Assembly: GCF_963576615.1 (NCBI RefSeq)
Contig: NC_088714.1
Coordinates: forward strand, 65,825,667-65,889,666
Origin: Watersipora subatra
Taxonomy: Eukaryota > Bryozoa > Gymnolaemata > Cheilostomatida > Watersiporidae
Direction of reading: 5' to 3'
DNA: 64,000 nucleotides
In this document: positions 1 to 12,100 of the stretch, in pieces
Position numbering within the stretch: position 1 is the first letter of the stretch
How the letters are laid out: each line of letters starts with the position of its first letter
The notes under the pieces: model-generated
Databases searched by the model: none
What the model was told of the DNA's origin: nothing
The model's input: the letters and a program-made list of their open reading frames with translations, nothing else
Position numbers and translations under genes: made by a program

Positions 1-1272
1 CCCAGTTTAACAACCATCTAAAACAACAATTGCATTAAGTGAGACGTTGTGCATTACGCAACATAACCCAAATAGTATTGAAAAGTCCTTCTGCTCTCAG
101 TAAAAGTCATTCTAATAACTTCATCATCATGCCTCAACATCTCACGAAAGAAAAGCGTGCTGTAATAATTCACCTTCATCAACAAGGGAAATCGCAGAGG
201 GAAATTGCAAGAGAGGTAGATTGCTCTAAGAAAGGTGTATTTACAACAATCTGCAGATGAAAGGAAACTGGTCAAGTTGAAGAAAGGGCTGGTAGGGGAA
301 GGAAAAAGCTAGCAACAGATCAAGTGACCAGATGCCTAGTGAGACTTTCTTTGGTTGATAGACATTTAACCATTCCTCTGCTAGCCAAAAAGTTAAAAGA
401 ATCAACAGGTACAGAGTTAGCACCATCAACTGTTCGCAAATCATTGAGAGATAATGGCTTACGAGGCTGTAAAGCTCGTAGAAAACCTTTGTTATCATCT
501 CGACAAAAAAAGGCTCGTCTACAATTGGCGAAAGGTCATGTGAATTGGTCACCAGAAAACTGGAGAGCAGTATTATTCAGCGATGAGAGCACACTTACTG
601 TGCAAAATCACTCTGGCAACAATTATGTAAGAAAGAGTCCTGGTAAAGAGTTTAAACCAGAATGTATTTTACCTACGATAAAGCATCCCACCTCAGTAAT
701 GGTGTGGGGTTGTTTCTTTGCTGCTGGTCCTGGTAGATTACATTTGGTTGATGGTATGACAAATGCAGAAAAATATTGTGGAGTACTACAAAGTGTGAGG
801 ATACCATCTGCTAGAAGTCTGTTTGATAGAGAGTGGCTGTTCCAGCAAGATAATGCTCCATGCCACACAGCCAAAAGAGCAAAGAAGTGGTTTGCTGACA
901 ATAACGTTAACACTCTGACTTGACCTGCTCAGTCACTAGCCCTTAACCCAATTAAAAATTTGTGGAGCAGAATAGGCAATCTCGCAACTAAAGACAAACC
1001 ATCTAATAAAAGAAGATTGATGGAGCTTATTGTGCAATCCTGGCATCGAATAGTGACACCTGAAGAGCTTCAGACGCTGACAGATAGTATGCCCAGGCGC
1101 TGCCGAGCAGTGATTGAGAACAAAGCCTGGCCAACCAACTATTGATCATCTTTAGAACCAAAACAGCTCTTTTCAAGGCTACAAAACCCTGTCTTTACGT
1201 TAATTCACAATAAAAGCCATTTCAAAGAAAAGAAATTTGATATTTAATGACTTTTGGTCAGACACTATTTAA
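1..1272 (+). mobile_element. Tc1/mariner-family DNA transposon, left end cut by window
   Basis: The block holds a full-length but dead Tc1 transposase frame (129-1145), then a right terminal repeat near 1231-1270 reading gacttttggtcagacacta, the usual inward-facing end of Tc1 elements. The matching left terminus must lie just before base 1. The exact right boundary, next to a TA near 1270, is inferred. The element is inactive. Confidence 0.85.
129..1145 (+). pseudogene. Tc1-like DD34E transposase, inactivated
   Basis: One frame of 338 codons runs from ATG 129 to TAA/TGA region at 1145, the normal length for a Tc1 transposase. Such enzymes cut and paste DNA at TA sites. Residues 1-110 form a paired-like helix-turn-helix region (MPQHLTKEKRAVIIHLHQQG). 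The catalytic domain shows the first Asp at about residue 152 (FSDES) and the second at about 241 (FQQDNAPCHTA). The third acidic residue, 34 residues further on, is Lys at about 276 (LNPIKNLW instead of the family's LNPIENLW). TGA codons interrupt the frame at 258-260 and 921-923, both where the family usually has Trp. No frameshift is present. Two stops and a missing catalytic Glu make it non-functional. Confidence 0.9.
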
Positions 1273-1512
1273 TAGAAATGATAACTGTACAGCAACTCTC
1301 TGACAGCTTTCAGTAAACCTCTAATAATATTTTTATAGAATATACAATGTGATTTTAATTTAAGTTTATCAAAAAGCCAACATTGTGACAATTCAAATGA
1401 TATATAAATTTTTATAGTTATGTAAAATTTTGATTGTAGAAAAAATAAACACAACTCAGAATTCATTGCTATGTAACGAAAATGAGAGGCGGTTCCATAA
1501 TTTGTATCACCA

Positions 1513-1515
<3 letters not shown>

Positions 1516-1591
<76 letters not shown>
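1516..1591. repeat. (TA)n microsatellite
   Basis: About 38 uninterrupted TA dinucleotides. Confidence 0.97.
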
Positions 1592-1594
<3 letters not shown>

Positions 1595-1824
1595 TACAGC
1601 AAAGATGTAGTCAGATTATATTATTGAGCTAATTAGGTGTTTTCTGGCATGCCGGCATGTGGATATCAGCTCACTTCTAATGTTAAGGCTGGCTAACTTG
1701 GGTTCGAATATGACGAAGTACTTTTCCCATAGACATAACTGGCAAGATTTTGTTGATGTGTAGAAGATTGCAACGCAATTGCATGAAACTAATAGTAGTA
1801 ATGATTTTAACCTGTAGTTTAATA

Positions 1825-1893
1825 AACATATATATATATACATGTATATATATCTATACATATAACAGCATATATACACATATATATATATAC
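1825..1893. repeat. Imperfect TA/CA microsatellite
   Basis: Alternating purine-pyrimidine tract with tatata, catgta and cacata interruptions. Confidence 0.85.
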
Positions 1894-1976
1894 TGTTCAT
1901 GTGAGAAAAAGGCTTGTTGGAACGATACGCCGAGCATGACGTGTTAAAAAGCTTTACTGGAGAGTATGACAAATGA

Positions 1977-2222
1977 GCTGCTGTCTGGTTCACTCCGTGT
2001 GTCAGACAATGTTGTGTGCTGCTCTCTGGTTCACTCCGTGTGTCAGACAATGTTGTGTGCTGCTGTCTGGTTCACTCCGTGTGTCAGACAATAGTATGTG
2101 CTGCTGTGTGGTTCACTCCGTGTGTCAGACAATGTTGTGTGCTGCTGTCTGGTTCACTCCGTGTGTCAGACAATGTTGTGTGCTGCTGTCTGGTTCACTC
2201 CGTGTGTCAGACAATGTTGTGT
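1977..2222. repeat. 41-bp minisatellite, 6 copies
   Basis: The core ggttcactccgtgtgtcaga recurs at 1987, 2028, 2069, 2110, 2151 and 2192, always 41 bases apart and nearly identical. 41 is not a multiple of 3, so the open frames seen across it are chance. Confidence 0.95.
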
Positions 2223-2224
2223 GA

Positions 2225-3110
2225 GCCATTGCTTTGTATACTAGTATTATTAATCAAAGACAAATGTTTTCCTTGCTTAAAAAATCATATTAATAAAAAA
2301 GCCATGTAGTTACGATAAGAAATACGCTAGGATGTACCGGCCTGCAAGGCTTAGCAATCACCATAGTTCATATTGCTGCCTTAAAATATATCTGTCTCCT
2401 CTCCATGTAAGAAGTTCCTAATTATTACGTCAGCGCCGAGATTTGGCAGTTGGCATGACCAAGTGATGCCTTGTAAAAACAGTTTAGGACTCATGTGATG
2501 CACATGAGACAAACAGACAAAGAGGCTTTGTTTTACAGGTAAACAATGGTACGCTTTTATTAAGGGCTCATCCCATGATTCTCAAATATTTGCTGTTACG
2601 CAATATCCGTGAATACAGTAACTCATTTCTAGGTGACAGCGTAAGTTGGCAGGTCTGTGCCGACTGCTCATGGTAAAGGCATCACGGTGAGTCTATCGAG
2701 AGGCCTGACCATGAAGATGTAATGGCTCAAAGCAGCAGCTGTCACATATGGCCTCTGACCCCAGCTGTTTATTCTTCTCCACACAAATTCTTTTAATGAG
2801 CATTAGTCATCACCTGCCGAGGTTCATTCAACTCAGTTTCAAAGAGAGAGACTTTTGGCTACGCTGCAATCTTTACAGCTATTATCTCAGGCTAACAAGG
2901 TGATACTTTATTATGGTTGGCTGGAGGGAATGAAAGATACCGAAATTGCTTGGCACCGAGTCTGCAAGCCTCGCCTCCGACCAAGTTAAGTTTCAGTTAC
3001 TAACATTGGCATTTGTACTGAGGCTCGAACAGCTTTTAGACACTCATTAAGGATACTCATTATTAGACACTTTTTAGGAAAAAGCTTGCTTGGAGGCTGC
3101 CTTGAACAAC
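2225..3110. other. Unique sequence upstream of gene 1
   Basis: No convincing exon or repeat is seen. It should contain the gene 1 promoter and 5' leader, but I see no clear TATA box. Confidence 0.4.
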
Positions 3111-3171
3111 ATGCCGGGACTACATTGGTTAGCTATTATCATGGAGTTGGCCTTTTTGCATATCAGCGAAG
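3111..3171 (+). CDS. Gene 1 exon 1: signal peptide
   Basis: ATG 3111 opens MPGLHWLAIIMELAFLHISE, a short hydrophobic leader, and ends in phase 1 at the donor AAG|GTGAGA. Exon 2 starts in exactly that phase. No other nearby ATG gives a leader with a matching donor. Placement 11 kb upstream is inferred. Confidence 0.6.
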
Positions 3172-6100
3172 GTGAGACACAAACTTTGTTATTTCCTCTA
3201 TTGTATGGCAGCAAAATAAGCAATTGCATCTTGATGATGTAATGCTGTGTAACTGAGGGTAGTTGACAAACCAGCTAATCATTGATAGATCTTGCCGGCG
3301 TGTCACGAAGTATGTTGACCCTTAACACATGCCATACGAACTGATAGAATTTCATGTTGTGACTGAGAGGTTCCTCTTGTCTGAACTGCAGTTTACGTAG
3401 AAGAAAGAGTTGTATAATAATTTTATCTCGGATTTGATAAATTGTATTCAGTCAAACCTCGACAAAAGAAGTTGATCCAGATACTTTCTTCACTGAATCA
3501 AAGCTGTTCTCATCAAAATACATTGTATTTCGTTTAATCATTTTCAGAACACAGAAAACTTTACAATAAACACTTCAGATAATTATATACAGTATCAAAA
3601 TAAACACGTTGTAAAAAATTAAATTGTGTACATGTATAAGACATTAAACTAGTAAAATAATAACCAATAGAAAAGCTCAAGTTGTCATATTTCAATATTG
3701 CATAAAAACATGCGAGCCGAGGTATAACCTTGGTGTTCTCAAAGATAAACAGTGTGTAGGTACGAGGTACAGCCTTAGTGTTGTAGGGAACATGCAATGT
3801 ATAGATACGAGGTACAGCCTTAGTGTTGTAGGGGACATGCAATGTATAGATACAAGGTACAGCCTTAGTGTTGTAGGGGACATGCAATGTATAGATACGA
3901 GGTACAGCCTTAGTGTTGTAGGGGACATGCAATGTATAGATACGAGGTACAGCCTTAGTGTTGTAGGGGACATGTAATGTATAGATACGAGGTACAGCCT
4001 TTGTGTTGTAGGGGACATGCAATGTATAGATACGAGGTACAGCCTTAGTGTTGTAGGGGACATGCAATGTGTAGATACGAGGTACAGCCTTAGTGTTGTA
4101 GGGGACATGCAATGTGTAGATACGAGGTACAGCCTTAGTGTTGTAGGGAACATGCAATGTATAGATACGAGGTAGAGCCTTAGTGTTGTAGGGGACATGC
4201 AATGTATAGATACGAGGTACAGCCTTAGTGTTGTAGGGGACATGCAATGTGTAGATACGAGGTACAGCCTTAGTGTTGTAGGGAACATGCAATGTATAGA
4301 TACGAGGTATAGCCTTAGTGTTGTAGGGGACATGTAATGTATAGATACGAGGTACAGCCTTTGTGTTGTAGGGGACATGCAATGTGTAGATACGAGGTAC
4401 AGCCTTAGTGTTGTAGGGAACATGCAATGTATAGATACGAGGTACAGCCTTAGTGTTGTAGGGAACATGCAATGTATAGATACGAGGTACAGCCTTAGTG
4501 TTGTAGGGGACATGCAATGTATAGATACAAGGTACAGCCTTAGTGTTGTAGGGGACATGCAATGTATAGATACGAGGTACAGCCTTAGTGTTGTAGGGGA
4601 CATGCAATGTATAGATACGAGGTACAGCCTTAGTGTTGTAGGGGACATGTAATGTATAGATACGAGGTACAGCCTTAGTGTTGTAGGGGACATGCAATGT
4701 ATAGATACGAGGTACAGCCTTAGTGTTGTAGGGGACATGCAATGTATAGGTACGAGGTACAGCCTTAGTGTTGTAGAGAACATGCAATGTATAGATACGA
4801 GGTACAGCCTTAGTGTTGTAGGGGACATGCAATGTATAGGTACGAGGTACAGCCTTAGTGTTGTAGAGAACATGCAATGTATAGATACGAGGTACAGCCT
4901 TAGTGTTGTAGGGGACATGCAATGTATAGGTACGAGGTACAGCCTTAGTGTTGTAGGGGACATGTAATGTATAGATACGAGGTACAGCCTTAGTGTTGTA
5001 GGGGACATGCAATGTATAGGTACGAGGTACAGCCTTAGTGTTGCAGAGAACATGCAATGTATAGATACGAGGTACAGCCTTAGTGTTGTAGGGGACATGC
5101 AATGTATAGGTACGAGGTACAGCCTTAGTGTTGTAGGGGACATGCAATGTATAGATACGAGGTATAGCCTTAGTGTTGTAGGGGACATGTAATGTATAGA
5201 TACGAGGTACAGCCTTAGTGTTGTAGGGGACGTGCAATGTATAGATACGAGGTACAGCCTTAGTGTTGTAGGGAACATGCAATGTATAGGTACGAGGTAC
5301 AGCCTTAGTGTTGTAGGGGACATGCAATGTATAGATACGAGGTACAGCCTTAGTGTTGTAGGAGACATGCAATGTATAGATACAAGGTACAGCCTTAGTG
5401 TTGTAGGGAACATGCAATGTATAGATACGAGGTACAGCCTTAGTGTTGTAGGGGACATGCAATGTATAGATACGAGGTACAGCCTTTGTGTTGTAGGGGA
5501 CATGCAATGTGTAGATACGAGGTACAGCCTTAGTGTTGTAGGGAACATGCAATGTATAGATACGAGGTACAGCCTTAGTGTTGTAGGGAACATGCAATGT
5601 ATAGATACGAGGTACAGCCTTAGTGTTGTAGGGGACATGCAATGTATAGATACAAGGTACAGCCTTAGTGTTGTAGGGGACATGCAATGTATAGATACGA
5701 GGTACAGCCTTAGTGTTGTAGGGGACATGCAATGTATAGATACGAGGTACAGCCTTAGTGTTGTAGGGGACATGTAATGTATAGATACGAGGTACAGCCT
5801 TAGTGTTGTAGGGGACATGCAATGTATAGATACGAGGTACAGCCTTAGTGTTGTAGGGGACATGCAATGTATAGATACGACGTACAGCCTTAGTGTTGTA
5901 GGGGACATGCAATGTATAGATACGAGGTACAGCCTTAGTGTTGTAGGGGACATGCAATGTATAGATACGAGGTACAGCCTTAGTGTTGTAGGGGACATGC
6001 AATGTATAGGTACGAGGTACAGCCTTAGTGTTGTAGAGAACATGCAATGTATAGATACGAGGTACAGCCTTAGTGTTGTAGGGGACATGCAATGTATAGG

Positions 6101-9100
6101 TACGAGGTACAGCCTTAGTGTTGTAGAGAACATGCAATGTATAGATACGAGGTACAGCCTTAGTGTTGTAGGGGACATGCAATGTATAGGTACGAGGTAC
6201 AGCCTTAGTGTTGTAGAGAACATGCAATGTATAGATACGAGGTACAGCCTTAGTGTTGTAGGGGACATGCAATGTATAGGTACGAGGTACAGCCTTAGTG
6301 TTGTAGAGAACATGCAATGTATAGATACGAGGTACAGCCTTAGTGTTGTAGGGGACATGCAATGTATAGATACGAGGTACAGCCTTAGTGTTGTAGGGGA
6401 CATGCAATGTATAGATACGAGGTACAGCCTTAGTGTTGTAGGAGACATGCAATGTATAGATACGAGGTACAGCCTTTGTGTTGTAGGGGACATACAATGT
6501 ATAGATACGAGGTACAGCCTTAGTGTTGTAGGGGACGTGCAATGTATAGATACGAGGTACAGCCTTAGTGTTGTAGGGAACATGCAATGTATAGGTACGA
6601 GGTACAGCCTTAGTGTTGTAGGGAACATGCAATGTATAGATACGAGGTACAGCCTTAGTGTTGTAGGGAACATGCAATGTATAGATACGAGGTACAGCCT
6701 TAGTGTTGTAGGGAACATGCAATGTATAGATACGAGGTAGAGCCTTAGTGTTGTAGGGGACATGCAATGTATAGATACAAGGTACAGCCTTAGTGTTGTA
6801 GGGAACATGCAATGTATAGATACGAGGTACAGCCTTAGTGTTGTAGGGGACATGCAATGTATAGATACGAGGTACAGCCTTTGTGTTGTAGGGGACATGC
6901 AATGTGTAGATACGAGGTACAGCCTTAGTGTTGTAGGGAACATGCAATGTATAGATACGAGGTACAGCCTTAGTGTTGTAGGGGACATGCAATGTATAGA
7001 TACGAGGTACAGCTTTAGTGTTGTAGGGAACATGCAATGTATAGATACGAGGTACAGCCTTAGTGTTGTAGGGGACATGCAATGTGTAGATACGAGGTAC
7101 AGCCTTAGTGTTGTAGGGAACATGCAATGTATAGATACGAGGTAGAGCCTTAGTGTTGTAGGGGACATGCAATGTATAGATACGAGGTACAGCTTTAGTG
7201 TTGTAGAGAACATGCAATGTATAGATACGAGGTACAGCTTTAGTGTTGTAGGGGACATGCAATGTATAGATACGAGGTACAGCCTTAGTGTTGTAGGGAA
7301 CATGCAATGTATAGATACGAGGTAGAGCCTTAGTGTTGTAGGGGACATGCAATGTGTAGATACGAGGTACAGCTTTAGTGTTGTAGGGGACATGCAATGT
7401 ATAGATACGAGGTACAGCCTTTGTGTTGTAGGGGACATGCAATGTATAGATACGAGGTACAGCCTTAGTGTTGTAGGGGACATGCAATGTGTAGATACGA
7501 GGTACAGCCTTAGTGTTGTAGGGGACATGCAATGTGTAGATACGAGGTACAGCCTTAGTGTTGTAGGGAACATGCAATGTATAGATACGAGGTACAGCCT
7601 TAGTGTTGTAGGGAACATGCAATGTATAGATACGAGGTAGAGCCTTAGTGTTGTAGGGGACATGCAATGTGTAGATACGAGGTACAGCTTTAGTGTTGTA
7701 GGGGACATGCAATGTATAGATACGAGGTACAGCCTTAGTGTTGTAGGGAACATGTAATGTATAGATACGAGGTACAGCCTTTGTGTTGTAGGGGACATGC
7801 AATGTATAGATACGAGGTACAGCCTTAGTGTTGTAGGGGACATGCAATGTGTAGATACGAGGTACAGCCTTAGTGTTGTAGGGGACATGCAATGTGTAGA
7901 TACGAGGTACAGCCTTAGTGTTGTAGGGAACATGCAATGTATAGATACGAGGTACAGCCTTAGTGTTGTAGGGAACATGCAATGTATAGATACGAGGTAG
8001 AGCCTTAGTGTTGTAGGGGACATGCAATGTGTAGATACGAGGTACAGCTTTAGTGTTGTAGGGGACATGCAATGTATAGATACGAGGTACAGCCTTAGTG
8101 TTGTAGGGAACATGTAATGTATAGATACGAGGTACAGCCTTTGTGTTGTAGGGGACATGCAATGTATAGATACGAGGTACAGCCTTAGTGTTGTAGGGGA
8201 CATGCAATGTGTAGATACGAGGTACAGCCTTAGTGTTGTAGGGGACATGCAATGTATAGATACGAGGTACAGCCTTAGTGTTGTAGGGGACATGCAATGT
8301 ATAGATACGAGGTACAGCTTTAGTGTTGTAGGGGACATGCAATGTATAGATACGAGGTACAGCTTTAGTGTTGTAGGGGACATGCAATGTATAGATACGA
8401 GGTACAGCTTTAGTGTTGTAGGGGACATGTAATGTATAGATACGAGGTACAGCCTTAGTGTTGTAGGGGACATGCAATGTATAGATACAAAGTACAGCCT
8501 TAGTGTTGTAGGGGACATGCAATGTATAGATACGAGATACAGCCTTAGTGTTGAAGGGGACATGCAATGTGTAGATACGAGGTACAGCCTTAGTGTTGTA
8601 GGGGACATGCAATGTGTAGATACGAGGTACAGCCTTAGTGTTGTAGGGGACATGCAATGTATAGATACGAGGTACAGCCTTAGTGTTGTAGGGGACATGC
8701 AATGTATAGATACGAGGTACAGCCTTAGTGTTGTAGGGAACATGCAATGTATAGATACGAGGTAGAGCCTTAGTGTTGTAGGGGACATGCAATGTGTAGA
8801 TACGAGGTACAGCTTTAGTGTTGTAGGGGACATGCAATGTATAGATACGAGGTACAGCCTTAGTGTTGTAGGGAACATGTAATGTATAGATACGAGGTAC
8901 AGCCTTTGTGTTGTAGGGAACATGGAATGTGTAGATACGAGGTACAGCCTTAGTGTTGTAGGGAACATGCAATGTGTAGATACGAGGTACAGCCTTAGTG
9001 TTGTAGGGGACATGCAATGTATAGATACGAGGTACAGCCTTTGTGTTGTAGGGGACATGCAATGTATAGATACGAGGTACAGCCTTAGTGTTGTAGGGGA

Positions 9101-12100
9101 CATGCAATGTGTAGATACGAGGTACAGCCTTAGTGTTGTAGGGGACATGCAATGTATAGATACGAGGTACAGCCTTAGTGTTGTAGGGGACATGCAATGT
9201 ATAGATACGAGGTACAGCCTTAGTGTTGTAGGGGACATGCAATGTATAGATACGAGGTACAGCTTTAGTGTTGTATGGGACATGCAATGTATAGATACGA
9301 GGTACAGCTTTAGTGTTGTAGGGGACATGCAATGTATAGATACGAGGTAGAGCCTTAGTGTTGTAGGGGACATGCAATGTATAGATACAAAGTACAGCCT
9401 TAGTGTTGTAGGGGACATGCAATGTATAGATACGAGGTACAGCTTTAGTGTTGTAGGGGACATGCAATGTATAGATACGAGGTAGAGCCTTAGTGTTGTA
9501 GGGGACATGCAATGTGTAGATACGAGGTACAGCCTTAGTGTTGTAGGGGACATGCAATGTGTAGATACGAGGTACAGCCTTAGTGTTGTAGAGAACATGC
9601 AATGTATAAATACGAGGTACAGCCTTAGTGTTGTAGGGGACATGCAATGTATAGATACGAGGTACAGCCTTAGTGTTGTAGGGGACATGCAATGTATAGA
9701 TACGAGGTACAGCCTTAGTGTTGTAGGGGACATGCAATGTGTAGATACGAGGTACAGCCTTAGTGTTGTAGAGAACATGCAATGTATAGATACGAGGTAC
9801 AGCCTTAGTGTTGTAGGGGACATGCAATGTATAGATACGAGGTACAGCCTTAGTGTTGTAGGGAACATGCAATGTATAGATACAAGGTACAGCCTTAGTG
9901 TTGTAGGGGACATGCAATGTATAGATACTAGGTACAGCCTTAGTGTTGTAGGGGACATGCAATGTATAGATACGAGGTACAGCCTTAGTGTTGTAGGGGA
10001 CATGCAATGTGTAGATACGAGGTACAGCCTTTGTGTTGTAGGGGACATGCAATGTATAGATACGAGGTACAGCCTTCGTGTTGTAGGGAACATGCAATGT
10101 GTAGATACGAGGTACAGCCTTAGTGTTGTAGGGGACATCAATGTATAGATACGAGGTACAGCCTTAGTGTTGTTGAGAACATGCAATGTATAGATACGAG
10201 GTAGAGCCTTAGTGTTGTAGGGGACATGCAATGTGTAGATACGAGGTACAGCCTTAGTGTTGTAGGGAACATGCAATGTATAGATACGAGGTACAGCCTT
10301 AGTGTTGTAGGGGACGTGCAATGTATAGATACGAGGTACAGCCTTAGTGTTGTAGGGGACATGCAATGTATAGATACAAAGTTAGTCTAAAGTAAATTAA
10401 TATAATTTATGTATAATTCTTTATTTTCATTTTTGATATCTTTTTCTAATCATCATGTCCTTCTTATTTTTACACATTTCAGGATTTGTTTTTGTGCATT
10501 CTTTTACTTTTGCATAGAGGTGGAACGAGACAGGTTTTTTAAGTTCGAGACGAGACTCGAGACACTGTCTTGTGAAAAGTCGAGACTCGAGACACGAGAC
10601 AGTAAAATAAAGAGCATTTGGTGATGATTTCACTACACAAGTACCAGCTACTCGGTATATATAAATTAATAAATCTATTTTTAAATTGAATTTTCAACTG
10701 GTGTAAACGATTTAAATACAACATTTTAATTATTATAGTGATATGCATGTAGTTTTTGTAAACAAAAGTGACACAAACAGCTCTAAAATACCGAAGTTAT
10801 ATATTCTACGAATTTTGAGCTTGATTGATCATAATTATTTTAAACATATTGCTTTGTACATGTATATTTTTACCATCTATTGAATAGTTCTTACTTTTTA
10901 ATGTAATATGTAATGAAACCGATAGCCGTCGCTCTACAAAGAAATACCGCAAATAAAAAAACACACGATAATACTTTCATTCTTATTGTTTCATTAATGT
11001 TAAGTTTTGTTTATGTGTTAACTGTAGTATGTGAATTATATTTAAATTGTACTCATGAAATTATATTAATTACTGTATACATGTATATTCTTATATTGAG
11101 TTAACAAAACGTCATTGTTAACCGAACACGGACTATGGTCGACACGGCCTTTCGTTCGTTTCTCCGTGTCCGGGCAAGTTTTACCCGCGATTGGTAGTAT
11201 ATACGTAAAAGAGGCCCGAATTTTATGAAGGTCAGTTGGTGTTTAGACACGATACGATAAAATACAGACATTTTACCCGCAAAAGTTATCCAATTTATTA
11301 AAGTGGATTATCCGAAGAGCAATTAGATACGACCCGGTATCTGTTTTAAGAACACAGAACCGAACTAAAATATAACAGGGCCGTTGTCCGGACTACATGA
11401 TTAGACTCAGTGGCCAACATAATCAATAGCAACAGGTAGTAACGGACCGGGTAGAACTTTAAAGGCAGCTGCCCGCAATCCGTTACAATATATGGAGTTG
11501 TTGCTAAAGAAGCCATGTTTTAACGACCGTGCGCAGGCGCTTTAGTTCTATTTCCTGTCTCGAGTTTGGCAATAGTTAACTCGAGACGAGACCGATACGA
11601 GACGAGACAGGTCGATACTCGAGACGTCTCGTGTCTCGTTCCACCTCTACTTTTGCACAGCCGTAACTAGTAACTAGTAACTAGTTACTAGTTACTAGTA
11701 ACTAGTAACTAGTTACTAGTTACTAGTTACTAGTAACTAGTAACTAGTAACTAGTTACTAGTTACTAGTAACTAGTAACTAGTTACTAGTAACTAGTTAC
11801 TAGTTACTAGTTACTAGTTATTAGTAACTAGTAACTAGTAACTGACTTCGTAGAAGTTTTATAGAATTGATTTGGAGATTTTTGCTGAACTCTTTCTATA
11901 TGTTCTGGTTTCAGGTCTGAAGAAAGCCTTTTTCACCCCTTCTACCCTTATCTAGTATTTTAGAGATTTATAATTTTAAAACTATTGAAAACTTTGATAA
12001 ACAATTTTTAAACTATTAGAAAATGAAGGTGTAAACGCTGTTTACCATTATTCAAACATCGTAGAACCAAACAATGTGTTACTGGGTTACAAACTGTGGC

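Larger units (their letters stand above)
3720..10380. repeat. 45-bp minisatellite, about 148 copies (6.66 kb)
   Basis: A 45-base unit (for example catgcaatgtatagatacga at its start) repeats almost without interruption. Variation is limited to a few columns: gggga/gggaa/gagaa, tataga/tgtaga/tatagg, ccttag/ctttag/cctttg, catgc/catgt. A single-base deletion near 10137 shifts phase once. The left end (3720-3780) is decayed. Because 45 is a multiple of 3 and the unit has no stop in several frames, frames of over 2100 codons exist on the minus strand (15-residue unit HVPYNTKAVPRIYTL) and shorter ones on the plus strand (MQCIDTRYSLSVVGD). I treat these as by-products: no leader, splice sites or non-repeat coding flank is seen, and the array lies in an intron. 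Confidence 0.97.

Noticed and set aside
3792-10148. CRISPR array (regular short repeats)
   Set aside because: There are no spacers: units are contiguous 45-mers, and the context is a eukaryotic intron.
3561-10366. Very long minus-strand frames across the 45-bp array as a giant repeat protein
   Set aside because: The unit is a multiple of three and stop-free in several frames; no leader, exon structure or unique coding flank exists, and the array sits in an intron. Kept only as a question in the findings.
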